64,000 nucleotides of DNA from an uncultured Duncaniella sp. (GCA_910578615.1 CAJTRI010000002.1:109655-173654); one strand, 5' to 3'. Numbered from the stretch's first letter, positions 35,911 to 45,553 are shown. Program-made: numbers and translations. The notes: generated by a model from the letters alone, not told the origin.

Positions 35911-37065
35911 TTATTTTATACGTTTGCCGTTGCGTGTCTTGATGACGAAGGCGTCATGGAATTTCTTCTTGACTTTCGGAAGAGCGCGGGCTGCCTCTTC
36001 GGCTGAGGAGTATGAGCCGTAGGTGTACTTCACCATTCCGCCATCACGGTAGTATTCGGCCGGTTCCAGTCCTTTGAGTCGCGAATCGCCTTTTTTAAGC
36101 GGCTTGGGGGCAGTGAGGAACTGTATTTTGTAGATTGTTGACGATGTCTGTGTGGCTTTTGATGATGCGGAGGTTTCTGTCTGGGATGTTTTTTCTGACT
36201 CGCCACGTTCGCGAGTTTTCTCTTTTGCATCTTTTTCAGAAGCTTTTTTTTGAGATTTCTTGCTGTCTTTTACCGGCTTTGTCCCTGTCAGGGATTTGCG
36301 GTAGCGTTCCACACCGTTGTATATGGCACGGGCCAGACGGTCACTTCCGTTGTCTGATGCCATGAACCTCTCCATGGCCGGGTTGCAGATAAAGTCAAGT
36401 TCTACGAGTATGGCCGGCATACTCGTGCGCACAAGCACCCAGAAAGGGGCCTGACGCACGCCGTTGTTCTTGCGCCCTGCGTGGCGGACGAGCTGGTTCT
36501 GGACAGCCTCGGCGAGGGCTATGCTCTGATCCATGTTTTTGTGCTGCATCATCTCGAATACGATGTAGCTCTCGGTCGATGACGGGTCAAAACCTTCGTA
36601 GACCGTTGTGTAGTCGTCTTCGAGCTTCATAACCTCGTTCTCCCGCATCGCCACTGTGAGGTTTGTATTGCTGCGGTCGAGACCGAGTGTGTAGACTGCG
36701 GCGCCGTTAACCCTTGTGCGGGCCGGTGATTTTTCGCTTACCGAGTTGGCATGAATAGAAATGAAGATGTCGGCATGTCGGCGGTTGGCAAAGTCTGCGC
36801 GGCCCTGCAATGGGACGAACTTGTCTCCTTCGCGTGTGAGATGTACCTTTACGTTGTCCATCTTGTCATTGAGAAGACGTGCCAGTTTTCGTGCGACGAG
36901 AAGGTTGACGGTCTTCTCATTCGTGCGGTTGCCCAACGCCCCGGCATCACGACCGCCGTGTCCAGGGTCGATAACGACCACGAAATCATCGCCTGCCGAG
37001 GCCGTAAACAGGGTCAGCAGCACAAGGAATATTGTCAGTATGGGCCGAAGCAAACGGATGAACAT
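35911..37065 (-). CDS. N-acetylmuramoyl-L-alanine amidase with SPOR-like C-terminus
   Basis: Zinc amidase that cleaves the stem peptide from peptidoglycan, probably during cell separation. The ATG at 37065 gives 384 aa; the frame extends 7 codons to a TTG. The signal peptide ends at ASA. The Amidase_3 domain has VVVIDPGHGGRDAGALG, FISIHANSVS and ILVELDFICNPAMERF, which include the zinc ligands and catalytic Glu. A Lys/Ser/Thr-rich linker spans about residues 255-305. The last 75 residues (YKIQFLTAPKPLKKGD ... AFVIKTRNGKRI) resemble a SPOR domain. Two -7-like boxes on the minus strand (TAATTTTG at 37098-37091; TACTTTTG at 37107-37100) suggest the promoter. Confidence 0.92.
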   Translation of the reverse strand: MFIRLLRPILTIFLVLLTLFTASAGDDFVVVIDPGHGGRDAGALGNRTNEKTVNLLVARKLARLLNDKMDNVKVHLTREGDKFVPLQGRADFANRRHADIFISIHANSVSEKSPARTRVNGAAVYTLGLDRSNTNLTVAMRENEVMKLEDDYTTVYEGFDPSSTESYIVFEMMQHKNMDQSIALAEAVQNQLVRHAGRKNNGVRQAPFWVLVRTSMPAILVELDFICNPAMERFMASDNGSDRLARAIYNGVERYRKSLTGTKPVKDSKKSQKKASEKDAKEKTRERGESEKTSQTETSASSKATQTSSTIYKIQFLTAPKPLKKGDSRLKGLEPAEYYRDGGMVKYTYGSYSSAEEAARALPKVKKKFHDAFVIKTRNGKRIK

Positions 37066-37136
37066 GGGATGTGTGATTGCAATCAATTTGCAAAATTAGC
37101 AAAAGTATGGTTAATAGTGGCGTCCGGGGCGATTTT

Positions 37137-37169
37137 TTTGGCTTATTTGCTGAAAAATATCTACTTTTG
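37137..37169 (+). promoter_or_regulatory. Promoter of the GldB-like gene
   Basis: TTTG (37137-37140), a 21-base spacer and TACTTTTG (37162-37169) match the Bacteroidetes consensus. The start is predicted near 37175, about 15 bases before the ATG. Confidence 0.5.
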
Positions 37170-37189
37170 GGAAAAGATATATGTGAAAG

Positions 37190-38131
37190 ATGAAGATATA
37201 TGGTCTTATGGCGGTTTTTTTTGCTGCCGTCCTGACAGGTTGTGGAGGTGGAGATAGTGATTACCCTTCTGTCCAAATCAAACGCCTTGATCTCGCACTG
37301 CGTGACGGGGCTGTCCCGGCTGACAGTATGATGCGGGTCGGGGCAGAGCGGTTGTTCGTCATTTCGGGGTATGGGAGTCTTGACTCTTGCTCGCTTGCCG
37401 CCTATGCGGCTATGCCTTCCGTGACGTCACATTATGTCGCGGTAGATTCGGCTTTTGCCGATATGGCGACAGAAGAGGCCCGGATAGGACGGGTGCTGGG
37501 GCGTCTCAGTAATCTTCTTCCATCCGTTGCCGTCAGTGAGGTGTTCGGTATTGTCTCGCCGTTCAACCAGTCGGTATTTACGGTTGATTCTACCTTATAT
37601 ATAGGTCTCAACCACTATCTCGGGGTATCATATCCTCCGTATGGTTATTTCCCTGATTATATAAGGAGGCGCAAGGTGCGTGACCGTCTGCCGGTTGATG
37701 TGGCCGAGGCGCTCGTAAGGGGAAACTATCCATATGAGTCCGAACAGCGGTTGCTTCCGCGTATGCTTTATGAGGGAGCTGTCGCGGAGGCGGTCATGAG
37801 GATTGCGGAATGTGACGAACCAACGGCTCTTGGATATACCTCTGCGGAAGACGGATGGCTACGGTCTAACGAGGATGACATTTGGAAGACGGTAGTGGAG
37901 CGCAGGATGCTTTTCAGTTCCGATCCTTCTCTGGTGCGCTCAATCGTTTATCCGGGGCCTGTGACGACTGCCATACATCCTGATGCGCCCGGCGGTGTCG
38001 GACGCTTTGTGGGCCATCGTATAGTGAGATCTTATCTTGAAAGTCATCCCGATACCCCGTTGTCATTCCTCCTGTCTCCATCCTTCTATGATTCTGGAAC
38101 TACTCTTCAACAGGCCTCATACAATCCGTGA
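37190..38131 (+). CDS. GldB-like lipoprotein
   Basis: A 313-aa lipoprotein with lipobox LTGC (Cys18). Features that recall the gliding-motility lipoprotein GldB of Bacteroidetes are the opening VQIKRLDLAL, the central YIGLNHYLGVSYPPYGYFPDYIRRRK, and the helix LLPRMLYEGAVAEAVMRI, a possible metalloprotease-like remnant with Glu. GldB homologues are found in non-gliding Bacteroidetes, so motility is not implied. The gene is isolated: divergent from the amidase and convergent with the CoA-transferase. Family assignment is by pattern and should be treated as probable. Confidence 0.6.
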   Translation: MKIYGLMAVFFAAVLTGCGGGDSDYPSVQIKRLDLALRDGAVPADSMMRVGAERLFVISGYGSLDSCSLAAYAAMPSVTSHYVAVDSAFADMATEEARIGRVLGRLSNLLPSVAVSEVFGIVSPFNQSVFTVDSTLYIGLNHYLGVSYPPYGYFPDYIRRRKVRDRLPVDVAEALVRGNYPYESEQRLLPRMLYEGAVAEAVMRIAECDEPTALGYTSAEDGWLRSNEDDIWKTVVERRMLFSSDPSLVRSIVYPGPVTTAIHPDAPGGVGRFVGHRIVRSYLESHPDTPLSFLLSPSFYDSGTTLQQASYNP

Positions 38132-38158
38132 CACACCTTTAAAGATACTGATAATGTT

Positions 38159-38213
38159 TATACATCATAAAAGTCCAGAGCCGCATATAGGCTCTGGACT
38201 TTTATGATGTATA
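38159..38213. terminator. Bidirectional terminator between the GldB-like and CoA-transferase genes
   Basis: A perfect 24-bp stem (38159-38182 with 38190-38213) with a 7-base loop, between convergent genes (plus stop at 38131, minus stop at 38231). Both arms carry a run of four A or T beside a GC core, as in terminators that work both ways. Confidence 0.85.
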
Positions 38214-38230
38214 TGTCCGTGTTACGGATG

Positions 38231-39727
38231 TTATCTGAAATTTCCCCAGTTGACATTGCGCATGTCGCCGGATGACAGGAACTCGGTGTGGAAGGCGAGC
38301 GATGCGGTGAGCGTATGGGGTGTCTGTCCGCCACAGGTAGAGAGTTTGAGGTAGTCGCGGAGAAGTTCGCGGTACATTGGATGGGCACAGTTGTCGATTA
38401 TGACGTTGGCACGCTGTACAGGGTCGAGTCCGCGAAGGTCGGCGATACCTTGGTCTGTGACTATGATGTCTACCGAGTGTTCGGTATGATCCACGTGTGA
38501 CACCATGGGGACAATATTGGAGATTTTGCCTTCCTTGGTGATGGAAGGGCATGAGAAGATTGATACGTAGGCATTGCGTGTGAAGTCGCCGGAGCCTCCG
38601 ATACCGTTCATCATGCGTGTGCCTGTCACGTGGGTGGAGTTGATGTTGCCGAATATGTCGGCTTCGAGGGCCGTATTCATGGCGATTACGCCCAGACGGC
38701 GGATTACCTCGGGATTGTTGGAGATCTCTACGGGACGTATCACGAGATGCTCCTTGAAGAAGTCTATGTTGGAGATTATCTCTTCCTCGACCTCGTTGCT
38801 TACTGTTATGGAGCTGGTAGATCCGAATTTGCAACGTCCCTTCTTCATGAGGTCTATAACGGCGTCCTGTATTACCTCTGTGTACATTTCGAACGGAGGT
38901 ATCTCCTTGGCGTCTGCCAGACCGTAGAGCACGGCGTTGGCCACGTTGCCCACACCTGACTGGATGGGGAGGAAGGATGACGGTATACGTCCGGCCTTCA
39001 TCTCTGAGATGAGGAAACGGCAGACGTTGGCACCGATCATCTTGGTTGTCTCGTCAAGCGGGGTGAAAGGTTTCACTCCCTCGTAGCTGTCGCTCATCAC
39101 CACACCCACTATTTTCTCGGGATCGAGTTTGAGTACGGGGGTGCCTATGCGGTCAGACGGCTTGAAGATGGGTATCTCGGTGCGGTTGGGGGGATCGAGG
39201 GGAAGGTAGATGTCGTGAAGTCCGTAGAGGGCGTGGCGCAGTTTCTCGTTAAGCTCGATGATGATGCGTTTGGCCATCTTGGCAATGGTCGGGACGTTTC
39301 CGACGCCGGTTCCGACAACGCAAGTGCCGTCATCCTGTATGTCGCTGACTTCGATGATGGCAAGGTCGAGGTCGCCGAGGAAGCCGTAGCGCATCTTCTG
39401 GGCGGTCTCTGAGAGATGGAGGTCGAAATAATGAGCATCGTGGGTGTTGATGCGCTTGCGCAGGTCAGGATGGTTCTGATAGGGGGTACGGCGTCCGATA
39501 GCGTTGGCTCGTGCAAGGATGCCGTCACAGTTGTCCGATGTGGAGGCGCCGGTCACGATATTGATTTTGAATGGCTCACCCTGTGCGTGTAGACGCTCGG
39601 CCTTTGCGGCTATGGCCTGGGTGACAACTTTGGGTGCGCCTGGGGCTGTGAAGCCTGAGAAGCCACAGTTGCAGTCGTCATAGAAGAGTTCGGCTGCTTC
39701 TTCGGGGGTGAGAATGGGAAATCTCAT
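38231..39727 (-). CDS. Succinyl-CoA:acetate CoA-transferase family protein
   Basis: A 498-aa cytosolic enzyme of the acetyl-CoA hydrolase/transferase family that moves CoA between acyl groups, probably acetate and succinate or propionate in fermentation. The N-terminal domain has GFSGFTAPGAPKVV and NIVTGASTSDNCDG. The C-terminal domain has the family loop NGIGGSGDFTRNA near residue 395 and VDIIVTDQGIADLRGLDP. SITVSNEVEEE around residue 293 is where the catalytic Glu that forms the CoA thioester is expected. It is the only gene of its transcription unit here. The exact substrate pair is inferred. Confidence 0.9.
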   Translation of the reverse strand: MRFPILTPEEAAELFYDDCNCGFSGFTAPGAPKVVTQAIAAKAERLHAQGEPFKINIVTGASTSDNCDGILARANAIGRRTPYQNHPDLRKRINTHDAHYFDLHLSETAQKMRYGFLGDLDLAIIEVSDIQDDGTCVVGTGVGNVPTIAKMAKRIIIELNEKLRHALYGLHDIYLPLDPPNRTEIPIFKPSDRIGTPVLKLDPEKIVGVVMSDSYEGVKPFTPLDETTKMIGANVCRFLISEMKAGRIPSSFLPIQSGVGNVANAVLYGLADAKEIPPFEMYTEVIQDAVIDLMKKGRCKFGSTSSITVSNEVEEEIISNIDFFKEHLVIRPVEISNNPEVIRRLGVIAMNTALEADIFGNINSTHVTGTRMMNGIGGSGDFTRNAYVSIFSCPSITKEGKISNIVPMVSHVDHTEHSVDIIVTDQGIADLRGLDPVQRANVIIDNCAHPMYRELLRDYLKLSTCGGQTPHTLTASLAFHTEFLSSGDMRNVNWGNFR

Positions 39728-39775
39728 GATTATTTCGGGTTTCTACTGTGAATTATGACTTGGTTTTAAGGTTTT

Positions 39776-40222
39776 TCAGAATTTTCGTTCGAGAATCTGG
39801 GTATCGAGTATTGCCTGCCTCCATCTGGCGTAGTGGGCTGCACGGGCTTTCTCTTCGGCGGTGTCGGTCATAGTGGCCTGACGCTGCTCTTCATCATTCT
39901 CGTGCAGGTGATGGTCGGGAATGGAGCATTCGCCCTCGGGTGGCAGCTGCCGGTAGCGAGACTCCCGTGCAGGTCTTGGAGGCATGGGTCGGGAGGCCCG
40001 TTCAGCCTGCCCTGCCGGAACAAGGCCGGTGTCAGCTCCCGTCCCGGTGTCGGCCATGGCCGGCCTTGGAGATGTCACGTTCCGTGTGCGGCCACGGTTT
40101 GGAGCGTGACTGTTTTCAGTCGCGACATTAGTGTCACTGTCACGGGCAATGTATTTTTTCTTTATGAATTCATATATCGCCGCGCCTACTATGAGCACAA
40201 TCCAGATTATAATTTTCTCCAT
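39776..40222 (-). CDS. Small membrane-anchored protein of unknown function
   Basis: A 148-aa protein starting at the ATG at 40222 (MEKIIIWIVLIVGAAIYEFI), chosen because it directly follows the predicted promoter; the frame extends 9 codons further. One N-terminal transmembrane helix (residues 4-17) is followed by a positively charged stop (KKKYIARD) and a low-complexity Pro/Arg/Gly-rich stretch. A short helical C-terminus (EKARAAHYARWRQAILDTQILERKF) ends the protein. This layout is typical of small Bacteroidales inner-membrane proteins with no known role. It diverges from miaB. Confidence 0.65.
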   Translation of the reverse strand: MEKIIIWIVLIVGAAIYEFIKKKYIARDSDTNVATENSHAPNRGRTRNVTSPRPAMADTGTGADTGLVPAGQAERASRPMPPRPARESRYRQLPPEGECSIPDHHLHENDEEQRQATMTDTAEEKARAAHYARWRQAILDTQILERKF

Positions 40223-40246
40223 TTGGGGAAATTTCGTAATTTTGTG

Positions 40247-40278
40247 CAAAAATAGCGATTATTGGTCGTTTCGCCAAA
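40247..40278 (-). promoter_or_regulatory. Promoter of the small membrane protein gene
   Basis: TTTG (40278-40275), a 20-base spacer and TATTTTTG (40254-40247) on the minus strand match the consensus; the start is predicted near 40241. On the plus strand TAATTTTG (40237-40244) is a likely -7 box for miaB, with only TTTTC as -33, so the two promoters overlap back to back. Confidence 0.6.
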
Positions 40279-40293
40279 GTTTCATTTTAAAAA

Positions 40294-41646
40294 ATGGGAA
40301 ATATACGGAAACTATATATCGAAACTTACGGGTGCCAGATGAATGTGGCTGACAGCGAGGTTGTCGCCTCTGTGATGGGCACCGTGGGTTACGAACCAGC
40401 CGGTCGGCTCGAAGATGCGGATGCCGTCCTGCTCAACACATGTTCGATACGTGACAACGCCGAACAGAAAATAATATCACGCCTTGCCTTTCTCAACTCC
40501 CTCAGGCGCAAACGCTCCAAGACGGCCGGTAGGCTCATAATCGGAGTGATCGGTTGCATGGCGGAGAGAGTGAGGGAGGAACTTGTGACAAACCATGGCG
40601 TAGACCTGGTGGCAGGCCCTGACGCGTATCTTGACCTTCCAAACCTGTTTTCGGCTGTCGAGGCAGGAGAAAAGGCTGTCAATGTGGAGTTGAGCACCTC
40701 CGAGACCTATCGTGACATTATCCCGGCGAGAATCACCGGCAACGTTGTCAGCGGATGGGTCAGCATCATGCGCGGATGCAACAACTTCTGCTCTTATTGC
40801 ATAGTGCCTTATACCCGTGGGCGTGAACGTTCCAGAAGTTATGAAAGCATACTCCGCGAGGTGGCTGATCTGCGAGACCGTGGCTTTAAGGAGGTAACCC
40901 TTCTCGGACAGAATGTCAACAGTTACCGCTACGTCGCCCCGGACGGGGAGGAAATCGATTTCCCCCGGCTTCTCGGACTCGTGGCTGATGAGGCCCCCGG
41001 AATGAGGGTGAGGTTTACGACGTCCCATCCCAAGGATATGAGTGACGAGACTATACGTGTGATAGCTTCACGTCCGAACATATGTCGGTCTATCCATCTT
41101 CCCGTGCAGTCTGGAAGCAACAAGGTGCTCGGGCTGATGAACCGCAAGTATACCCGTGAATGGTATCTCGGGCGTGTTGCCGCCATCCGTTCCGCCATAC
41201 CCGACTGCGGAATCTCGACCGACCTTTTCACAGGATTTCATGACGAGACCGAGGAGGATTTTCAGGAGACGCTGTCACTGATGAGCGAGGTAGGGTTTGA
41301 TTCATCATTCATGTTCAAGTATTCTGAACGTCCTGGTACTCTTGCTGCACGCACTATGCCCGACAATGTGTCCGAGGAGGTGAAGATTGACAGGCTCAAC
41401 CGCATGATAGACCTTCAAAACCGCCTTTCACTTGAAAGCAATCTCAGAGATGTCGGCAAGACGTTTGACGTCCTCGTCGAGGGTGTCTCCAAACGTTCGA
41501 AGGAGCAGATGGTGGGGCGCACGTCGCAGAACAAGACCGTTGTCTTTGACCGAGGCGCATCCCGCATAGGAGACACGGTGAGTGTCACTATCCGATCCGC
41601 ATCATCGGCTACTCTATTAGGTGTCCTTGCCGGTGATAATGCATAA
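40294..41646 (+). CDS. miaB: tRNA-2-methylthio-N6-dimethylallyladenosine synthase
   Basis: Radical-SAM methylthiotransferase, 450 aa, that converts i6A37 to ms2i6A37 in tRNAs reading codons that start with U. The N-terminal UPF0004 domain has the three iron-sulfur cysteines (IETYGCQMN with Cys14, LLNTCSIRDN, VIGCMAE). The radical SAM domain has CNNFCSYC near residue 160. A TRAM domain ends the protein (about 385-448). IETYGCQMNVADSE distinguishes it from RimO. The MiaA enzyme that supplies its substrate is encoded at 62 kb. It is followed by yqgE after 14 bases. Confidence 0.96.
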   Translation: MGNIRKLYIETYGCQMNVADSEVVASVMGTVGYEPAGRLEDADAVLLNTCSIRDNAEQKIISRLAFLNSLRRKRSKTAGRLIIGVIGCMAERVREELVTNHGVDLVAGPDAYLDLPNLFSAVEAGEKAVNVELSTSETYRDIIPARITGNVVSGWVSIMRGCNNFCSYCIVPYTRGRERSRSYESILREVADLRDRGFKEVTLLGQNVNSYRYVAPDGEEIDFPRLLGLVADEAPGMRVRFTTSHPKDMSDETIRVIASRPNICRSIHLPVQSGSNKVLGLMNRKYTREWYLGRVAAIRSAIPDCGISTDLFTGFHDETEEDFQETLSLMSEVGFDSSFMFKYSERPGTLAARTMPDNVSEEVKIDRLNRMIDLQNRLSLESNLRDVGKTFDVLVEGVSKRSKEQMVGRTSQNKTVVFDRGASRIGDTVSVTIRSASSATLLGVLAGDNA

Positions 41647-41660
41647 CTCTCTCTCGAAAA

Positions 41661-42263
41661 ATGGATTATAAGAAGTTGCTGTTCAATATCGACATTCCTT
41701 CGGGCCACAATCCAGCCGGAGGGATGCTTCTTGTCTCCGAACCGTTCCTTCATGAGGAATACTTCAACCATGCGGTCATTATTCTTGCCGACTATCAGAA
41801 GGGCGGGACTGCTATGGGGGTTGTGCTCAACAACGAATCCCGATACTCGCTTCAAGAACTCATCTCGGACGTCATGGTGGAGACCCCGATCCCGGTATTC
41901 AGTGGCGGCCCGCTTGCTGACGACCATCTGTTCTTTCTCCATACCCTTGGTGATCTTATTCCCGATACGCATCCCGTGTGTGACGGCCTGTGGATAGGTG
42001 GTGATTTCGATGCAATGAGAAGGATTCTAAATGACGGATATCCGATTGAAGGAAATCTCAGATTCTTCCTCGGATATAGCGGATGGAGTGAGAACCAGCT
42101 TGATGGCGAACTTCGCAACAATGTGTGGGCTGTCACCAGCGCGCCCGATCCACATGCCCTCCTGCGTGGCAGTGGAGATGCTTTCTGGCATGAAACGGTA
42201 CGCTCCATGGGTGGCGATTATCGTGGGTGGTTATACCATCCCCGTGACCCGATGAACAATTAA
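41661..42263 (+). CDS. YqgE/AlgH family protein
   Basis: A 200-aa cytosolic protein of the UPF0301/DUF179 family, whose biochemical role is not settled. The opening PSGHNPAGGMLLVSEPFLHEEYFNHAVIIL and the later MGVVLNNES, VFSGGPLADDHLFFLHTLGD, and FFLGYSGWSENQLDGEL are diagnostic. Length is typical. It lies 14 bases after miaB, so the two are probably co-transcribed; it is separated by 124 bases from the exopolysaccharide genes. Confidence 0.93.
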   Translation: MDYKKLLFNIDIPSGHNPAGGMLLVSEPFLHEEYFNHAVIILADYQKGGTAMGVVLNNESRYSLQELISDVMVETPIPVFSGGPLADDHLFFLHTLGDLIPDTHPVCDGLWIGGDFDAMRRILNDGYPIEGNLRFFLGYSGWSENQLDGELRNNVWAVTSAPDPHALLRGSGDAFWHETVRSMGGDYRGWLYHPRDPMNN

Positions 42264-42387
42264 GATTTAGAGAATTTAACCATTTATATAATAATATGGT
42301 TGATTTGGCGTTACCTTTAAGGTATGAGGCACGGCGTGCCCCATGCATATTGCGTGAAAACCACGTCAACTGATTAACCCTCCTGAA

Positions 42388-43188
42388 ATGAAATTCAAAC
42401 CAGTCATTATAGCATTTATCGCTGCCTTGGCTCTTGTATCATGTAGTTCGAGCAAGAGAACCACACTTCCTTATTTTACGGATCTTCCCGGTTCCGGCTC
42501 TCTGCCGGTTATGGAATATATGCCTGAGATAGAGCCTGATGACGAACTTCTGATTAACGTTGCATCAGCCAATCCCGAGGCTACGGCTGTTTATAATCTT
42601 CCGGCTACCAACCCGGCGTTGCGTTCGCTTGGCGGCATGAATGTCTCACCCACCCAGCAGACATATGTAGTGACGACCAAGGGTGACATAGATTTCCCTG
42701 TACTCGGAAAGGTTCATGTGGCGGGAATGAATGTGGAGCAGGTGGCAGAGGAGCTGACACAGCGTATTCGAAAGGATGTTTCTGATGCCACGGTGTCTGT
42801 GGTTCTGGTAAATTTCGTGGTCAATGTAGGTGGCGAGGTTGCCAGACCTTCGAGAATCAAGGTGGAATCTAACCGTTACACCATCCTTGACGCGCTTGCG
42901 GCAGCCGGAGACCTCACTCCTTACGGCGAGCGTTCCAACGTGCTTGTAGTGAGAGAAGAGAATGGCGAGAGAAAGTTCGGACGAGTGAATCTTAATTCGT
43001 CGGAGGCTCTGTCATCACCATATTACTATCTCAAACAGAATGACTATATCTACGTGGAACCTAACGAGATCAGGCAGGGCAATTCGCGATATAACAGCGA
43101 TAATGCCTATAAGCTCCAGGTGACCTCCACCATAGTCAGTGCTGCCTCGGTAATAGCTTCGCTTGTCATAGCCCTGACAGTAAAATAA
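42388..43188 (+). CDS. Wza-like polysaccharide export lipoprotein
   Basis: Outer-membrane polysaccharide exporter, 266 aa. The lipobox is ALVSC (Cys19). The Poly_export domain (about 45-135) contains DDELLINVASANPEA and TTKGDIDFPVLGKVHV. A SLBB-type domain follows (about 138-220; VNVGGEVARPSRIKVESNRYTILDALAAAGDL). A C-terminal hydrophobic helix (VVSAASVIASLVIALTV-like) may cross the membrane. It is the first gene of the exopolysaccharide cluster and pairs with the co-polymerase kinase encoded 30 bases downstream. The 124-base upstream gap has a short inverted repeat (AACCAT/ATGGTT, 42278-42301) but no clear promoter. Confidence 0.93.
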   Translation: MKFKPVIIAFIAALALVSCSSSKRTTLPYFTDLPGSGSLPVMEYMPEIEPDDELLINVASANPEATAVYNLPATNPALRSLGGMNVSPTQQTYVVTTKGDIDFPVLGKVHVAGMNVEQVAEELTQRIRKDVSDATVSVVLVNFVVNVGGEVARPSRIKVESNRYTILDALAAAGDLTPYGERSNVLVVREENGERKFGRVNLNSSEALSSPYYYLKQNDYIYVEPNEIRQGNSRYNSDNAYKLQVTSTIVSAASVIASLVIALTVK

Positions 43189-43218
43189 AATCGTCAATAT
43201 CATCATTTCTTCCTGAAT

Positions 43219-45525
43219 ATGGCAAAAAACAAGAAAGCCGGAGACTTCATAGATTTCCACGCCCTTTTTAAGAACTATATATCGAAATGGTATTATTTCG
43301 TTATCTCTGTAATCTTCTGTGTTGGTGTCGGCTATCTTTATGTGCGCATGAGCCAGCGCCCGCTTGCGGTGAGGGCTAATATCCTGATTACACAGGAAAA
43401 TGACTCTCCTCTCGGAGGTGCCACAGGCCCGATGGCCGGACTAAGCTCTCTGTTCGGGTCAAGTGCCTATGTGGATGACGAGATTTTCGTAATAAGTTCG
43501 CATTCGCTCTATCGCGATGTCGCAAAGGCATTGGAACTGAACAAGACACACATCGTGAAGACCGGGTTTCTCAAATCATATCTGGCCTACCCGGACTTTC
43601 CTATTGACGTTGTGGCTCCGGGCGTGGCCGATACTCTGAGGTCGACACTGGTGTTTAACATAAAGGTCAATAAGGAAGGAATTGCTGATATCAAGGTAAA
43701 GATTGATGATAAGAAGACCGAGAAAATAAAGGATGTCAAGCTTCCGGCCGTGGTGAAGACGGAATTCGGAAACTATACCGTTACTCCTACCAAATATTAT
43801 CCCAAAGGGGAGAATGTCAAAACAACCGTCGTGTTCAGCGGATTTGAGAGTGCAGCCGAAGTGCTGACATCTGAAATAGTGGCTGATATAGCAAGCCGAA
43901 AGAGCAACGTCATAACACTTGCCTATGACGTCCCTAATTCTGAACTCGGTGGGGCGGTGCTCAACGAGATTCTTGCCAAATATAACGAGCGCGGTATGGC
44001 TGACCGCAATCTCCAAGGAGTCAATACCGCCAAATTCCTTACCGACCGCATAGAGCTTCTCGCCTCAGACCTCCATGAGGCCGAGGCGTCCATTCAGGCC
44101 TATAAGGAGGGGCACGGTATTATTGACGTGCTTGCCGAGGCCGAATACCAGACTACTAAAAAGGGAGCGCTTGAAACCGCGCTTCTTGAACAGGAGATGG
44201 AGCTTGAAGTGGTCAAGATGACCCGTGACTATTTCACGGATCCTGCCCATAAGGACGACCTTGTGCCCATGACTGTGAGCAACGAGGGTATGCAGAACGC
44301 TATCTCGAATTATAACGAGCTTGTGCTAAAACGTATGAATCTTTTGTCAAATGCCACCCCGGACAACTATGCGGTGAAGCAGCTGACAGCACAGATTGAT
44401 GCGTCGAGACAGAACCTACGGGTAGCGACTGACCGTGTACTTGAAAGTGCCAGGCTCAAACTCCAGGATCTCAAACAGGAGAAGGTACGTACAGATGCCC
44501 GTCTGAACACGATTCCCACACAGGAGCGTGAATATCTCAACATGAAGCGCCAGCAGGAGGTGAAGCAGGGTCTTTATCTGTTCCTTCTCCAACGTCAGGA
44601 GGAAAATTCGATGATGCTTGCCAATTCTGTGTCAAAAGGCAAGATTATAGACGAGGCCTATGTGCTGAGCGAGCCGCTCGGGATGTCTCCGAAAACCATA
44701 CTCTTTATCGCCTTCCTCCTCGGTCTGTTTATACCGCCGGTCTATATCTATCTTCGCAAGATAATCCGCAACAAGTTCGAGAGCCGGCAGGAGGTGGAGC
44801 GCCATATCTCGGCTCCGATTCTCGGAGAGATGTGCATAGATACATCCGGCCGCAGGCTTATAGTGTCTGAGCACGACACCACATCGTCCACCGAGCTGTT
44901 CCGACTGATGCGTTCCAACCTGCAATTCATGCTTTCCCATAGCTCCAACAAGGTTGTGCTTATGACATCAACACGTTCAGGAGAGGGTAAGTCGTTCATC
45001 TCCATAAATCTTGCTGCGTCTCTTGCCCTGTTGGAAAACAAAAAGGTTCTTCTCGTAGGTATGGATATACGCAATCCTCAGCTTGCCAACTATCTCGGTA
45101 TCAACCCGCCTCTCGGTCTTACCAATTATCTTGCAAATGACGATGTAAAGCTCGATTCCATTATTGAGCCGGTCAAGGGTTATAACCATTTTGACATAAT
45201 AGTTGCCGGCCCGATACCGCCGAATCCTGCCGAGCTTCTGGTGTCAAATAAGGTAGACACTCTGTTTGACGAGCTGCGTTCACGTTATGATTTCATAGTG
45301 GTCGATACGGCTCCTGTGGGTATGGTCAGCGATACTTTCACGCTTGCCCGTATATCTGATGCCACAATCTATGTCACCCGACTGAATTACAGTTCTATGC
45401 AGGATCTTGAATTCATCGAGGATATCTATGAGGATAAGCGTCTGAAAAAACTATCGGTAATAATCAATGGCGCCCATGCCAAGAAGGGATATGGTTATGG
45501 CTACGGAGCCAGAACCAGGCATTGA
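43219..45525 (+). CDS. Wzc-like polysaccharide co-polymerase with BY-kinase domain
   Basis: Inner-membrane protein of 768 aa that controls chain length and export. A Wzz-type region starts with a transmembrane helix (residues about 22-40, YYFVISVIFCVGVGYLYV) and contains long coiled coils (about 280-470). The second helix is near 493-512 (ILFIAFLLGLFIPPVYIY). The C-terminal tyrosine kinase has Walker A STRSGEGKS (about 584-592), Walker A' LLVGMDIRNP, and Walker B FIVVDTAP (about 691-698). The tail GYGYGYGARTRH has three tyrosines for autophosphorylation. Reversible phosphorylation of this tail is known to control polymer export in the family. Confidence 0.95.
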   Translation: MAKNKKAGDFIDFHALFKNYISKWYYFVISVIFCVGVGYLYVRMSQRPLAVRANILITQENDSPLGGATGPMAGLSSLFGSSAYVDDEIFVISSHSLYRDVAKALELNKTHIVKTGFLKSYLAYPDFPIDVVAPGVADTLRSTLVFNIKVNKEGIADIKVKIDDKKTEKIKDVKLPAVVKTEFGNYTVTPTKYYPKGENVKTTVVFSGFESAAEVLTSEIVADIASRKSNVITLAYDVPNSELGGAVLNEILAKYNERGMADRNLQGVNTAKFLTDRIELLASDLHEAEASIQAYKEGHGIIDVLAEAEYQTTKKGALETALLEQEMELEVVKMTRDYFTDPAHKDDLVPMTVSNEGMQNAISNYNELVLKRMNLLSNATPDNYAVKQLTAQIDASRQNLRVATDRVLESARLKLQDLKQEKVRTDARLNTIPTQEREYLNMKRQQEVKQGLYLFLLQRQEENSMMLANSVSKGKIIDEAYVLSEPLGMSPKTILFIAFLLGLFIPPVYIYLRKIIRNKFESRQEVERHISAPILGEMCIDTSGRRLIVSEHDTTSSTELFRLMRSNLQFMLSHSSNKVVLMTSTRSGEGKSFISINLAASLALLENKKVLLVGMDIRNPQLANYLGINPPLGLTNYLANDDVKLDSIIEPVKGYNHFDIIVAGPIPPNPAELLVSNKVDTLFDELRSRYDFIVVDTAPVGMVSDTFTLARISDATIYVTRLNYSSMQDLEFIEDIYEDKRLKKLSVIINGAHAKKGYGYGYGARTRH

Positions 45526-45553
45526 TATATAGAGATATAAAAAGAGCTTATCG

